64,000 nt of DNA from Poronia punctata (GCA_022579005.1 MU401575.1:1-64000), one strand, 5' to 3'. Counted from the first letter of the stretch, positions 36,067 to 49,300 are shown. Notes: generated by a model not told the origin, from the letters alone. Program-made: numbers and translations.

Positions 36067-38701
36067 GCGGAGTGAATGCTTGCTTATCTGTGTTGTGCCG
36101 TGTTAGCACACCGGAGCAAACCTATAGTAGCGACCACTTCGACCTCCTACTTGACGCCAGCTTCCCCTCCCCCTTGGAGGCGAAGCGACCCGCCGCGAGT
36201 GCAGACCGAACGTCGGCGCCGGGTGTAAGTTGACTGGTCGTCGTGTGGACGGACAGTCTCCTCACATACGTGGCTTGACCCCTCACCAGGTGGTAGGCCC
36301 CTAGACAGCTCGTTCGGGGGACTATTTGCTTGTGCGAGAAGGCACGCCGTGACCGCGCAGTGTAGTGGATTCGACTTGGTCCTCGAGCCAGCCGGAGCAT
36401 GTGGCCCGGGCCGCTCACCGTAACTTGGTCTCTTGAGGGCATCACGTAGGCAGGACGGTCAGCAGAACGGTCAATCTCGGACAAAGAGCGAGTTTTGGAA
36501 ATGCGGGTCTATGGATGAAGACATTCCTCACGGCAGTGGCCTAAACGCCTTGTATTTTCTCATTTCTTTTTGTTTGTACAAATTAGACCCAGTACGTTAG
36601 TGGTTTCTGTCGTGTCCTCGTTCGCTCCTCATTGCTCGTTAGGCAGGAAGTTTGCATGGTATTCGTAGCAGCAGACAAGGAGAAGCGAAGAAGAAGCCGC
36701 GATTACTTGAGGAAGACTTGAATCAATGGAGGCACAAGGATTGTGCCGGTCTAATTATTTATATGTTTCAAATGTGCAACCCCTTTTTTTCTTTCGCTTT
36801 GGGGACCTTGGCAGCTTGGGCCATGGGCTGTAGAACAATTGGCAGTGAGGTGCCAAATGACGAAGAAGAAATCTCGTCGCGAATGCTCAGCCCGCCTTGT
36901 CTTATTTAACTTTTACCTCGGCGGACTCTCCATGCTTGCCCTGGGCAACAGTCAAGCCGGCATATAGTAAGTACTATGAGTAGGTGCATCTTCCGCTCTT
37001 CTTTGGCAACATATCCAAGAGAGTTGGGTAATTCAAAGGAAGGAAAAGGGCCGAGGGTCATATATCGTATATAAATACTCAGTAAGTAACAATACCTACG
37101 TACAACAGCAACCGAGAATATACACGTATATCGGGCTGCAAGTGTATCGAATAGGTAGTTATTTACCCATGTTTATCATATGCAGATACGTAACGCCATC
37201 TTACTTACCTACTCCACCGAGATGAACAAAACAGAATGCTCTTCTCCCTGACGCATATACGTGTATATGTCTAATTACCCACCTACCTACCTCGCCACTG
37301 CCTGGCTGTGTTGAAAAGATCTGGCAAGCTCTAAGAAGACCACGTGGGTAGGTAGGCAGGCCGTGATAACGAAACGAAACAAAACAAAACAAAACGCGTA
37401 GGATAGGTTGTGTAAGACGCGTTAATTACGAGCACTTCAGTTTTAGACCGAGATTAATAAACCTCGGATGTCTTTCTAAAACAACCTTGAAACATGAGAA
37501 TCAACTTGTTAGATAGGAGTAAAAAGCTATGGTGTTTCTTGTTTGTTTAGTTTGGTTGCTGTTCTATTTGGGTACTTAGTATCTTTCTCTGTGTTGTTCA
37601 CCGCTGCTGCTATCCACCTATCTCCACGTAAGGTTTAGGTAGATAAAGTAATAATTACACTGTACATTATGTACGTGTTATGTGCGTTGTGCGTTGTTGG
37701 TTTCAATTATTTCTAGCAGCAGGTATAAACTAATCTAGATAGGAAAGGGAAAGGGCCACCTAGAACTTGCCAACGAATCCCCCAATGTTGTCATTACCCG
37801 ATCCGGTAGCTGAGCTAAGGTATCTACTGGTTTAGCTTAGGGGTCACATCTTGCCAAGAGATTAGCGCGAAGCTTTTACCAATGAGGGAATGCCAACAGA
37901 ACTAGAGGGGAGCACAGCACCCCGAGTGCACGACATGATAGGTAAAGTACCTATGCCAAAACGCCCGGTCACTCACTGCCTCTTCTTACAGGATTATCTT
38001 CTAGACTATGCTGTACGTGCTATTCGTCCATGATGTATGATTATGTTGGTCTGGTCGAGAGAGATTGGTTGGTTTTTGGAGAAAGAGACAGAGAGAGAGA
38101 GAGAGAGTAAAGAGGGACAAGTGCAATGCCCCCTTTTGGCTCCCCGGGCGGCGAACAACTTTTGAACTAAACCTTACGATCCTCACCGCTTCCGAGGGGC
38201 ATTGTATAAGTGGATTAGTGTACCGTGTTTTTTGCGGTCAAGACAAACGTCCTTGGTTGGAAATGAAATATCCCCACAACCCGGGAAAGGGAAGCAAAGG
38301 GGCGGGGACCGTTCTGCCACGAGTAAAAAGGTAAGTGGGATGGATGATGATGATGATGATGGGGCTATCGGAAGTCGGTTCTGCGGCGGATGATAGACAG
38401 ACAGACAGGTAGACAGGCAGGCAGAAACAGAAACAGTAACTTGAAAGATTATGACTTGTCAAAGCCTGTTTCAAACTTCCAACTTCCCATCTACATTCCC
38501 AATACACAAAACGTATAAAGACTGACCAGTATTCCCACGCCCTTGTTGAAATCTTGGAAGAGAAGAAATCCAAAGGCCGCGCCTTTGAAAACAAAACAAC
38601 TCACACTCTTTTGAACCCAACTTTTTTGAAAACCACAACTTTCCCTTCCCACCAGATACCTAATCCTTCCTTCACCCAACAAACAGCCCGGAAAAGCAAT
38701 A
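36067..38701. other. Intergenic; GC-rich stretch at about 36120-36490 then AT-richer DNA
   Basis: The first 400 bp after the ATPase stop are clearly richer in G/C than the surroundings and contain a minus-strand open frame of 120 codons (36122-36484) without recognisable domain. The remainder has no gene: (CCTAC)-type runs at 37278-37292, (AAAAC)n at 37372-37395, (GA)n at about 38090-38107 and (GAT)n at about 38344-38360. The final 150 bp are the leader of the small gene at 38702. Confidence 0.5.
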
Positions 38702-38925
38702 ATGGAGGCTTACAAGTTCAACAACAACAACAACTCTGTCATCGCTGCCGTCATGGCTACTACCAAACCCTCTGTCTTGGCCGGTTCCATCGCTGAGGGG
38801 AAGGTAAGTTGAGCCTTTCCCTCCTCTCTCTTATTTTATTTTGTTTTAATTTCTGGCTAACGGTTCTCTTTCAGCAGGTATTCGGCATTACTGCCAGAGC
38901 CAAGGTTCCCTGTACAAGTTTATGA
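38702..38925 (+). CDS. 50-aa protein with one intron, unknown function
   Basis: Exons 38702-38803 and 38875-38925 encode 50 residues: MEAYKF, five Asn, then a mixed hydrophobic stretch (SVIAAVMATT), KPSVLAGSIAEGK, and QVFGITARAKVPCTSL. The 71-nt intron is canonical: GTAAGT donor, branch GGCTAACGG, polypyrimidine TTCTCTTTCAG. The acceptor is followed at once by CAG, a NAGNAG pair, so a 49-aa form lacking Gln35 is possible. The intron sits between codons. The strong splice signals, A-rich leader and a TATAAAG at about 38514 argue that this is a real short gene missed by length cut-offs. No signal peptide or domain is recognised. Confidence 0.55.
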
Positions 38926-40154
38926 CCTTCGGCCTCGTGGGGGGAAATGACGTTCGTGGAGTCCCGAAGTGGCACAAAGCGAATGTCGGTGGAGGTAGAA
39001 GGAATCGGATGATCTCAACAAGAAAAAAAAGAAAGAAAGAAAACGCCGAAATAACTTTTCTTTTTCTTTTTACCATCCCGATACGACGAAGACGACGACG
39101 ACAAGAATCACCCCCCTTCCTCACCACGACCAGACCGATATATATATATGTTGTGAGCATATCCACCCGAAACTACAACAAAAGTTATGAGCCATAGGTA
39201 TCAAAACATGTTATGAGCATGACGAAACGAAGGACGACAGAAAGGGCAAATGTTTAAAAACGAGCTGGACTCTTTTTCTTTCTTTTTTTTTTATGGGAGA
39301 CGAGAATGAGAATCAAGAACTTCCCAATATGAACGATACGGAATATGTTATGAGCAAATCTGGTTATTCTTCCTCTTTTGCCTGAGGTGGAGGAGGAGGA
39401 ATCATCAAAATCAAATCAAACCATTAACTGGCCTTTGTGGTTTTGCTGATGATGATGATGATTTTTACTCATCTCATCGGCAAGTTCCACACCAGTTAGA
39501 CTACCTAGGTCACTCACCTTATGTAGTTAGCAGGCTTTACATGAACAAATACAACTTTACATGTTTTTTCTGCTACTGCACTACTTATTTCTTGCGATGG
39601 GAACCTTTCTTGCGACCTTGATTCTTGTTGATGCTGTTCTAGATACAAGCCATCCTTGAAAAAGTAGTTTGTTGAACGGGCAAGATACCTTAGGTACATG
39701 TACATAACGAGGGACAGGATAGGACAATGTACTTTCTGTCTAAATCGTAAGGTATCATGCCTTCCTCAAAGATATTGAATGTCATTGTTTTGAGTCAATC
39801 GTCCCTTCCCTCTTGAGTTTGCTTGACTAAGTATGTATCTAACCTTCCTTGCTGTCTCTACTGAACTACTTACCCAATGTATGTATGTACCTACAAATAT
39901 GAGATGAAAGCTACTTGTAGGTACCTGTTCGTTACTTACTCAGGTCAGTCCTTCCCGCTCATTCCTTCCATGTCACGCAAGAGTCATCTCTGTCCGTGAC
40001 TCAGTACGACGGAGGAGTGCCCATATGGATACACGTGAGTGACCAAAAAGAAAAACCTGCAACAATAACAAAATTGAAAGAAGAAGAAGAAGAAGAAGAG
40101 GAGTAAACATACAAATAACATTTTAGCTTTCAACCGCTTAAACAATGTTATAAA
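38926..40154. other. Intergenic with simple repeats
   Basis: No gene is seen. Poly-T/CTTT tracts lie at 39270-39290, (GAT)n at about 39447-39462, and (GAA)n at about 40078-40100 directly upstream of the next locus. ACGACGACGACGA repeats at 39090-39102 are probably in the 3' UTR of the 50-aa gene. Confidence 0.5.
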
Positions 40155-41710
40155 ATGGCCGAAAACAACATGAACCCAACAGACCAAGACCGCGATGATT
40201 CCCAGCCCCATCCAGTATCACGACTTCGAGATCGCCCCGGAGGGCGCGACATTCCAATCAACAACAAATCATGAATATAGCACGCTATTCCAACACGTCA
40301 ATTGTACTCGAACGTGTAGGAAACGAAAACAAGCGCCCTCTTCTTGTACATGGCGCATTCCTATCGAAATAACCGTGCCCATGCCCGTGTCCGTGTCCGT
40401 GCCCGTGCCGGAAGGAGCGAGGAACAAGTCCCCGGTAATGATGGAAGTCTGTCAAGGTGGATGTAATGAAGAGATGACGAGTTCCTCGAAACAAGAAGAA
40501 GAAGAAGAAGAAAAAGAAAAGACAATCCTATCTATAATACAAACGCGAACCCACGCCAGCGCCAGCGCCATCGTGGTCCGCGCAAGTATTGAATGGGCCA
40601 AAGACGCGCCCGTACCGGCGTATTTCTCCCCGACGCAATCGTGTATCCGGGCGCATAGTAGGGCTTTGACGAGTGGACATTTGGCACTGGTTCAGGCTAG
40701 GGGGGATGTTGATGGTGTGAGGGTGGATTTTGAGCTTGATGATGACGATGATGATGATGATGAAGTCGACACACAGCTGTATCCATCATCAGAATCGAGG
40801 ATGTATTCCGCAGGAGGAGGTAAGAATAGTAATTGCAGCAGCAGCAGCAGCAGAATCAGCAACTACCGAGTAAACCAGACACCTCCTCCTCCTCCTTATC
40901 ATCATCGCCACTATCATGACTATCAAGATCAACATCAAGACAAGGATAATACCGTACGCAGACATTATTACCATGACACCTACTACTCGCGTCCGGGCAA
41001 GGTACCGTGGAACAACTCGGTTGAAAAGGACAGGGAAAATATTACCATTATACAGAGAAGCAGACAAAGACACGACAACTCGTGCCTCGCCGCGATGAAA
41101 AGAACTGCTGCAGAAACGGTGAATCTTATCAACAGGCAAGTTGCTCTCTCTCTCTCTCTCTCTCACTCTCTCACTAGCATCCTTCGACCTTCTTGCTACA
41201 ATGGTTCACCATCTATCTAGAACCCACCCCCTATTCAAGCCATCACCATCCTGTCTTCCTCTCGGCTGCATTTCCTTCTCCTCTATGTCGAAAGATATAT
41301 ATATATATATATATATAGTATTAATATACGTACCATCTAGACAATTCTGCCAGTTATCTCCCTGCCTAAATCAAAACCCTCCTCTGCTTAGTGAGGAGGA
41401 AGAGGAAGATGAGGAAGATGTCAGTTTATGTTCAGACGATGATCCGATCCAATTCCTAAAGCGCCAATATCGTCACGAGATCTCGGTAAGTAGACGTAAT
41501 GCCCGGGCCGTCTGGATGGGTCGAAAGCGGGGACGACGACAAACAGATAGACGGGAATGGAAAGGGGCAAAGGCCAACGGGACGACGAGAGACGAGGATA
41601 ACAAGGGGCATTCCAGTCAACAAAAAGACATGAAACTATTCCACGACACTGGAAACTCCTTACAGCTATCTGGACGTGCCCTACATCGGCTACTATTAGC
41701 TACCCAATGA
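40155..41710 (+). CDS. Low-complexity multi-exon locus, unknown; model unresolved
   Basis: Two long frames look like parts of one gene. The first is 40195-41135: poly-Glu/Lys near residue 105, an Asp run at about 183-190, Ser run, Pro run, His/Tyr-rich segment. The second is 41221-41710: acidic SEEEEEDEEDVS, then LKRQYRHEI and a basic tail. A GC donor (AG/GCAAGT at 41136) with acceptor at 41220 would join them in frame. Another donor, TCG/GTAAGT at 41488, suggests a further intron. An alternative ATG at 40155 has a better context (AAAATGGCC) and opens a different, plausible frame (MAENNMNPTDQDRDDSQPHP) that stops at about 40274, so it is either the true first exon or an upstream ORF. No domain is recognised. 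Simple repeats, (CT)n at 41144-41163 and (TA)n at about 41295-41318, lie in the putative intron and second exon. Confidence 0.35.
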
Positions 41711-42541
41711 AAAGATTGGATAAGTAGGTAACCCCATCCAAACCCGAGTTTTTCGTGGCCGGATTAGGTAGGTATATACAGTATATGCTTCGAGTATAGA
41801 TAGTATTGCCTACTGCGGTCCATCAAAACAAAGAATTTATCGCACATGTCAGAGCTGGCAAGCAGAAACCCATAATAATAATAATAATAGAGAGCCTCTT
41901 ATATGAAGAGTCATTAATTCATTTTCATTATGTTCCCGTGATTCTATAGGATGTGTGACACTCTCTTTTGGCTTTTGTTTTCTGTACCCGTCCATGCGCC
42001 AACCCGATGAATGAATGAATAGAACTTGGGGACTCCATCTGACTGTCGACCGACATGGGTTGGGCAGAGAGGAAAAAAAGAGTGCCCTTTTAAAATGACA
42101 TATAAACAAAGACGGGGAAAGATGCAGTTGCCAATGCAAGTCTTTATAAAACCATGCCATCATGCCATGAGCATCATAAGATATCCAGTGGGGCAGCAGA
42201 ATGGAAAGAACCACACGAACGACCAAGAATCGTGGCGTGACAGGCCTGTCTGGCTCTGTATTATAACCCCCTCTCATCTTTCCACCGACATCTCTTCGTT
42301 TGCTTCTTGTGTGTCGTGTCGTCTTTGTTCAGAGTATCTAGACAGAAATGAAGAGCATATACTCTTTCGTTTTGCTCTATAACACGTTCGGGAAAACTCG
42401 AAACCCAATCCGGCGCTATGCAAGTCAAACAGATATCTGTACATATACACAGCTCCCGTAGGAACTAATCCGCCTGCTGTCGGAGATATAGTCGGAAACC
42501 AGGGCGCGCGCCCCTTCAAATCCACTCGTCCCTTCCAGGCT
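41711..42541. other. Convergent intergenic region
   Basis: About 830 bp between the low-complexity locus (+) and the large disordered-protein gene (-). No gene is seen. An (AAT)n run lies at 41875-41889. Confidence 0.5.
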
Positions 42542-45500
42542 TCAACTGACCGTCATCATCTGCATGCGGCGGCTGATCCCTTTCGTTGACGGAGACGAAG
42601 TGGTATTATTTAGCACCTGTTGTGGGTGAGTGGGTAGACGTCGAGTCGGGCTGGTTGACGGGTCGTCGAAGACACGTGTGAAAGCCGGGCTGCCGTCGGC
42701 TCGCGTATGCTTGGGGGTCCGTACTGGACTTTGCGTGATATGGTCTTCTCGGCGGACCAACTCAGATAAGCTGTCCCTCAAGTCGCCTGCTTGCTTCACC
42801 AGTTCCTTTAAGCTATTCGTATCAAAGTTGAGCCTTCCCTTAGATCGGCGGCCTACACCGACCGCATCAGAAGCCTCGGTATCCGACATGATCCGGCGCA
42901 TGCGCATCGATTCCATGACCGACCTAGCAACGCTAGCGGAGCCAGGCACCAAGGCGCGATTATCCGGCGTCTTAGGTCTGTCAGCGCCGACTACTCCGTC
43001 TACATGATCCCAAGAGCCAAAAATATCATCGTCTGGCATAAAGGCAGACCGGCGACGTGCTGGAGACAGGTTTTTCGGCCGTGGCGGAATCGGAATATCG
43101 AGCGAAGAACCGTCAAACCCACTATCTACATATCGCTCGTCAAAGGCGCCGAGATCGACATCGTTGGTTTCGTCTGTTCCATCGTTGTCCGTGTCTTCGT
43201 CAGGTGAAGCCAAAGCGATGATGCCTTCCGCATCATGCCATAGTTGGGCAGAGGAGCTTTCCAGCATGCTCATCTCGCGCCCTAGGCGGCATAATCGCTT
43301 TAGATCGTTCACCAGGAGGGATAACTCCCGTATCTGGCCCGAATGAGCCTTGACAGTAGGCTGTGCTGCTTGGATGGATGCGGGAACAAGCATGGAGAAG
43401 CGGTTCTCCTGCTTCTCCCCACCCGATCCAGCCAGACACCCGTCGCCATCCTCTTCCTCGAACTCGAAGTCGTTATCCCAATCCTCGCTTACATTTTTCT
43501 GCCCGAGACCCCATGTCCCGAATTTGGACGTCGATTTTGCCGTGTCTGCCGGGTCTGGGACAACCGGCACACTCTGGCTACGTACGTGAGCGGCTACGGG
43601 ACCCTTTCGACTGGCTGATCGACCGCCCCTCAAGTCGAGTTGCTGTTTTCCATGCACTGTTTTTGGCCGGTGGCCGAACCCGTTTTTCTCACGCTTGTCG
43701 GGCATCGGTGGCTCTGCCCAGTCGAAAACGGTGCTCCGAGGTCGTTCGCTGACAGTGTCAAAGTCAACGTCGGGTTTGACGTTTCCACTAATTACGCCCA
43801 ATGTCGCTCGAACGTTTGGACCGGCCCGCCGGAGATTCATCGAGCCCGGAGGCGAGAGGTGGTTGTATACCTCCATCTCATCTTGTCTCATCCATCCCAC
43901 GTCATCATCGTCGTCCAAGGATAATCGGCAATCATGTCCATCGGTAGGAAATTCAAAAAGGGCAGGCCCCCGAAAGAACCGTCCCTCGTCCTCGATACTG
44001 GCCGCCCGAAAGTCCGCTTCAAAATCATCGTAAGTCCTTCGGATTGGAGTAGGGATACTCTCGTCTTCTTCTGTAATCTTCTGCTCGCCGTCAAACGAGG
44101 GTCCGAGAATCGCCTGGATAGAAAGCCGTTTCGCTTTCGTGTGAATGCCTGTGGTGTTAGGTGGTGAATCGTTAAACATCGATTCCAGTGAGCCATCAAG
44201 AACCCTCTTGCCACCGGAGCCCACTGTCCTAAAGGAGTCAAAAGGCGTATCGGTGTTGAAGTCGTCGTCATCTCCCGAAGTGAAGCCACGATGGTATTCG
44301 GAGCTGCCAACTGTAGAGGCACGTTCTAATGTTCGTGTGTGCGAAGTTTGCGACGTGTGAGAGGCAACCCTCAAAGAAGTTGTGGGGCTGGATATTGGCT
44401 TCTTAAGCCCTTGGGCCGAAGGAGAAGGGGATGAACCCCCACGTCTAGCATCTAGACGTGAGCTGGATAGTTGTAATACAGGCGGAACGGGCGGCGGAGA
44501 ACAATGATCCGTTTCAGGTGGTCGAAAGATAGCCGCTAGGTCGGCCTCGGCTTGACTAACTTCGGCCCCTTTCCTAGCACCATCGTCGCTTATGTGTCTG
44601 CTACTCGGCCTCGTATTCGTGCCCTCGGCAAACGACGCGGATACGTTGCGCTTAAGTCCTGTAACATCATTTCCCCTCTTCCGGCGCCGTAGACTACTAG
44701 TCCTGGAGATCCAGCTAGTAGGAGAGCTGAACTGCATGGAAGCAGACTGTTTAGGTGGTTTCGAAGGCGTCATCTGTACCTGGTCCCCACCATCGTCCTC
44801 ACTGGTCCGGCGACTACTGTTATTGTCAACCCGTAGCGGGGATTCATTCCCTGTCAGAGAACCATGCGTAGTATCGTGGATGCCATCCATCACAACTTTG
44901 TTCGGGGTCACGAGGTACACTTGGTAAAGTTGTTCCTGTTCAAGACGGATTCGGCGGCTTGGCGACGGGCCGTCGACGCCTTTTAGGGGGGAGGCCTTTG
45001 TGCGACTATACGAGAGCCTTCCGTGCCAAAACGACTTCCACCGCGACCGTTCGCTCCTAAATGCACCCGCAGGCTGCTTCTGGTGTTGGCTTCCCACCGT
45101 CCTTGCACGTGGCCGGATTTGTTGTTCAAGAGAGAACTTGGGCAGCGGCGGCAAGTCTTCCGTGGTCAACTTGTGCTGCAATGTGGCAGACCTCTGGTGA
45201 CTGGTTGCCGGCCGACGCAGCGTCACCTGAGCCCGTGATCCTCGCCTCTTCGTCAGGCCTGCGGCTTCCACGCCCGTCCCTGGCGCACGCTTCACAAGCT
45301 TGTTTGGCGGCAACTGTTGAGTAGGCGATGACTTGGAGGCGGGTAGGATCGGAGCGGCGGAGCCCAAGGAGAAAATGGATGGCGAATCAGGACCGAGACT
45401 TGATCTTAGGCTTCCGTGCTGGGACATGGGACGGATGGACAGCCTGCGTATCCAAGAGCCGCCCGACGAAATGGAATCGCGCGAGTCCTCAATTGGCACG

Positions 45501-46363
45501 GAGAGAGCCGAATCGGTCTGTTTGGCTAGAAAGCGGCGGGTCGGCACAGGTCTAGGTCTGGTGGGGGTTATCTGAACATGCGATGTGCGTCGGAGAATTC
45601 GCCCTTGTGCCGAGGTGGCGTTGACAGGTATCGCAGGCTGTTGGTACGGCGGTAGCACAGGCTGATCTTGGTCTTCCGCAAGAGGCGGTGCTGATGACAC
45701 AGCAAAACTCGTGCCGGGCCGAGAGAAAGAAGCGAGCGGATCCGAATTATCATGGGCGGTTACAAGTTTACGCCGGACTGAACTCTGGCTGCTGAGCGGG
45801 CTGTTCTTCTCGCCCTCAGCTAGTTGACCAAATACAAGACCCGTTGCTGCCGCAGCGACAGCAGTACCAGCTCCAATAAGCTACCGTCGGAAAGCAACGT
45901 CAGCAGAGAAACTTGAAACGCAGCGGGGGAAAACAGCGCATGCATGCACACATGTTCGTCCGGGTCAAATACAGGCCGTCGAGAATCGGAATTTACATGT
46001 GAATCCCTTCCTTGTTATACCCCAAGTTACTTGGCCCCGAATTAAGACGGATTCCAGGAAATGCACTGATCATGTGTTCCATGTCTAGGCTGACCTGATC
46101 TTGGCGGAAGTTGGCTTGTCTGGAGCGAACGACGAACGGTCCAGTTTCCAATTCTCAATTTAGGACGAGTAGTTGGTGTTGGTGGGAGTAGTGGATAGCG
46201 GTAGTGGCAGCCGTAACAGTAGTGTTGCTGTTGAGGGCCCACCGACTAACTGCATTTCGATGGTGCGCATGGGTATGGGGAGGGCTAGATTGGAGGGGAG
46301 AGGGCGTGGCTTCGGGGTTTAACTTACACTGGGGATAGACTGCATGTCGAAGACCGTCACCAT
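42542..46363 (-). CDS. Large, mostly disordered protein (about 1124 aa), unknown function
   Basis: The main exon 42542-45880 is open for 1113 codons on the minus strand. A short first exon, 46328-46363, is proposed: 12 codons from ATG (MVTVFDMQSIPS) to a GTAAGT donor, in phase with the acceptor GGTAG at 45881-45885, leaving a 447-nt intron. The junction is then followed by LIGAGTAVAAAATGLVFGQL, a Gly/Ala-rich hydrophobic helix. Most of the rest is Ser/Pro/Arg-rich disorder with many SP/TP sites. Two ordered-looking patches stand out near 43.3-43.5 kb: SEDWDNDFEFEEEDGDG, followed by IRELSLLVNDLKRLCRLGRE and LWHDAEGIIALASPDED; and a short C-terminal helix (LKELVKQAGDLRDSLSELV). The acidic DWDxDFEF motif recalls septation-network scaffold/GAP proteins such as Byr4, but I cannot confirm this; the family is left unnamed. 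Opposite-strand frames are shadows. Confidence 0.7.
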
Positions 46364-49300
46364 GTCTCAGCAAAGTGAATGGCCTTTAGTTCGCGAGGCG
46401 AAGAGAATATACTCCCTTTGGTGTATTCGTGACCCATTACTCGTCAAGACATTACAATCCGTGAAATATCAAAGGTTTAGGGTTGAGGAATGCCAATGAA
46501 TCCAGTCAACAACAACAACAAAAAATCGACCGAATTCTCTTGACCCGTCCGTCCTCACTGGCTCCTGGCGATGCGTATGCACTGGGCGTGGTAGAGAATA
46601 CAAATCCGTCTAGACCTTTTGTCGTATACCGAGTGTGGCGTTACACGGGCTTTTTGTTGATTTTTGCGAATTGCGGGTTGCGGGTTGCGGTCGTAGATCA
46701 GGCGGCCTGGTATGCGTTGTGTTGTTTTGGTCGGCAAGTCCACTGTTTGTGGTGTATGGGTCGGCTATGACCACTAAATGGGACGGAATGTCGCGAATGA
46801 ATGGACAGGATGAATATTCTCCTAGTAGTATAGACAGTAGCCGCCAGGCAAGGAACCGCGAAAAGTACAAGGGGCAGAACGATAAACAAGAACGGGACTG
46901 GAAAACAAAAATTAACGAAAGGGACTTTGGTGGCAGTAAATCGAGACAACAAGCCGGGCCGACAGGCGACCGGATTCAGAAGCTTTTCAGCTTGTTGCCG
47001 TCCTTGCTATCGCCCAAAAAGAAGCAGGCAGAATGTTTGTCTAGTGTAGAATTGGTAGAAACACCGCGGGCCACGAAACAAATATGGATGACATTAAACA
47101 ACCTTGATGCAGGAAGTCGAGATGGGATTCAAGTTCCGATCCATACGTGTAGAATGCCCAACAGGTACCAAATGTATATAGGGAGGTAGGTTAGCTAAAC
47201 CTACCACCAAACATACAAATGGCAGTTGGCACACCGACGGATAGAGACAGAGCAAGAAACTTTCCGAGGTAGTTTGTGAAATGACAACAAGACTTTCCAC
47301 AAACAACTTGCAGAAGAAACAAAAATACAAGACTGGAAAGGTTCAGAGCTTTACCTCATCGTTAGGGGTTTTTTTTCCTTCCTGCATGCCCAATTCCAAA
47401 GTCTCAGGAGCTTGAAAAGTGGCAGAATAACAGTTCATTTTTTCCCTTGTAACCTAGGCTATTTACGTGTAGTGCTATTGTCATTATTATTTCAAGGGCC
47501 TATTAGATACACATATTTTTCTCAGTCTGGTATGGTGCATTTGCATACATGGATAGTGTCCTTAGATCCATGTTATTAGCAGGAAACTTTGCCCACTTTT
47601 ACATGCATATCATCGAATACATTGTAAAGGCTCCATAATGGAAGTACAATGGTATTTTGTGTTGATAGTAAAGGTGAGCTCTACAACGTACAAGCATAAG
47701 GGGTACTTCCAGCTCTTACCTTATCCGATGTCGATTTGTAGAGAACAATAGGTCTGCAAGTAGGGTATTTACAACTACATAGATCCTCAGCAACTTTTTG
47801 ACAAAACCAGTAGGCAACATGCAACAAAAAAGTCTTCAGGATGGATTTGATGGACACATAATGGACACAGATATAAGTTGAAAACCACACCTAAAGTCTG
47901 GGATTATTACAGGTACTCGTAGCAGGGACAAGGTTGCTATCGTGCCCAAAATATAGTATGGACAGTAGGAAGTACGCAAGCGTGGCAGGGTCAAAGCTAC
48001 CTACTCACCGCTCCTGCTGAACGCGAAATTGCAGGTACCGGCAACGCACATGCAATTTCACACCAAACGGGGCCGACACCGTGGTAATTACGGTGCTGGG
48101 CGAGACTGCGTACAAGGCCAAGCCTGCAGCGCCAAGCGTCGCTGCCCTGTAACATGCCAGGATGGACCCCAGGTTGTGGGTTGTGTGGACGCTGTAATTT
48201 TACCATAGGCGGCTGACTCCCAGCTGTCGTGCCGCTCAGATTCCTTCCTACAGTTTCCACCATCGCATGAGGGCCAATGAAGCGATTTTACTGCTTTGGT
48301 CTTCTTTCAGAGGGTAGTAGCAAATCAATATCGCGGCCCTTATCTCCCGGGAGTCCAAGACATTCAGTAAATCCAATTTGCTACTTAACCCACAGGTCAT
48401 CTATAACGGCACTCAAGTTAATTTTGGATATCAGCATTGTCCATGCCCTATGCCGTACATACATTCTAGGTAACCCAGACAAGATTACATTTCATGTCAG
48501 TGTATGTAGTGTCTAGACAAGTGTAAGTTCTCAGGTGGTACTTGGCTAAGGTTATTTAGTACGTGTATGTTTTCTTCGAGTACGTACAGTCAGCCCTGTT
48601 GTACCTGGAAGTTGTACCTGGAAGAATGATGACGTTGTTCTAACACATATAGGGAAAGCGGGCGTCTGTTAGTGGTAAGCGCCAATCAAGAATGAGACTG
48701 GTTGGAAGACACCGGTCCCAATTCTGAATCCAACTGTAGATTGTTATTATACTGTACCGCAACGCACCGGGCTCCGAACTTTTCGAATTCCTTTTTTCAA
48801 TCCCAAGGCCGAGAGGAATTCGAAAGAAATGGGATAAACTTCCATATTGGCTCTAGAGCAAGCTCGAAGGATTTGATATTTGACTTGTGTCACATTTGAT
48901 GTTACCACGTCCACGCGGTAGCCTTTACCAAAGCGCGCAGAGTCATAGACCAGCATGGTTACCTACTCGTACTTGACCTCAATATCTGTTGTGTCTCTTG
49001 CCTTTGCATATTCTTACGCCAGTTGTTTACAAGCCCCAAGACCTCTCTTCTAATTTCGACGGTGTCTGCGGTGCTCAGTAGTCTAGGTTAGGTACTGCGG
49101 TGCCTGCTCGCTAATTTGTCGGATTGCCTTGTTGATGCGCTCTGGCGCATGCAGTGTTCGAAAGACTCAGCCCAGCTGCACCCACTGTCCTGGAACCTGC
49201 TTTTTCCCGGAACTAACAACTATTGCGGGTATGTAGATAATATCTACGTGCGCATATAGTATTAAACAGAGACATACACGGCAGAAACGATTGTGGAAGA

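Noticed and set aside
36122..36484. 120-codon minus-strand frame in the GC-rich island
   Set aside because: GC-rich DNA has few stops; no domain and high Arg/Ser content. Kept only as a finding about the island.
46635..47189. 184-codon plus-strand frame
   Set aside because: Mixed hydrophobic then polar sequence with no family resemblance and no start context.
48655..48735. tRNA-like sequence (TGTTAGTGGTAAGCGCC)
   Set aside because: The D-arm-like word is present, but no acceptor stem or T-loop (GGTTCRANNCC) could be formed.
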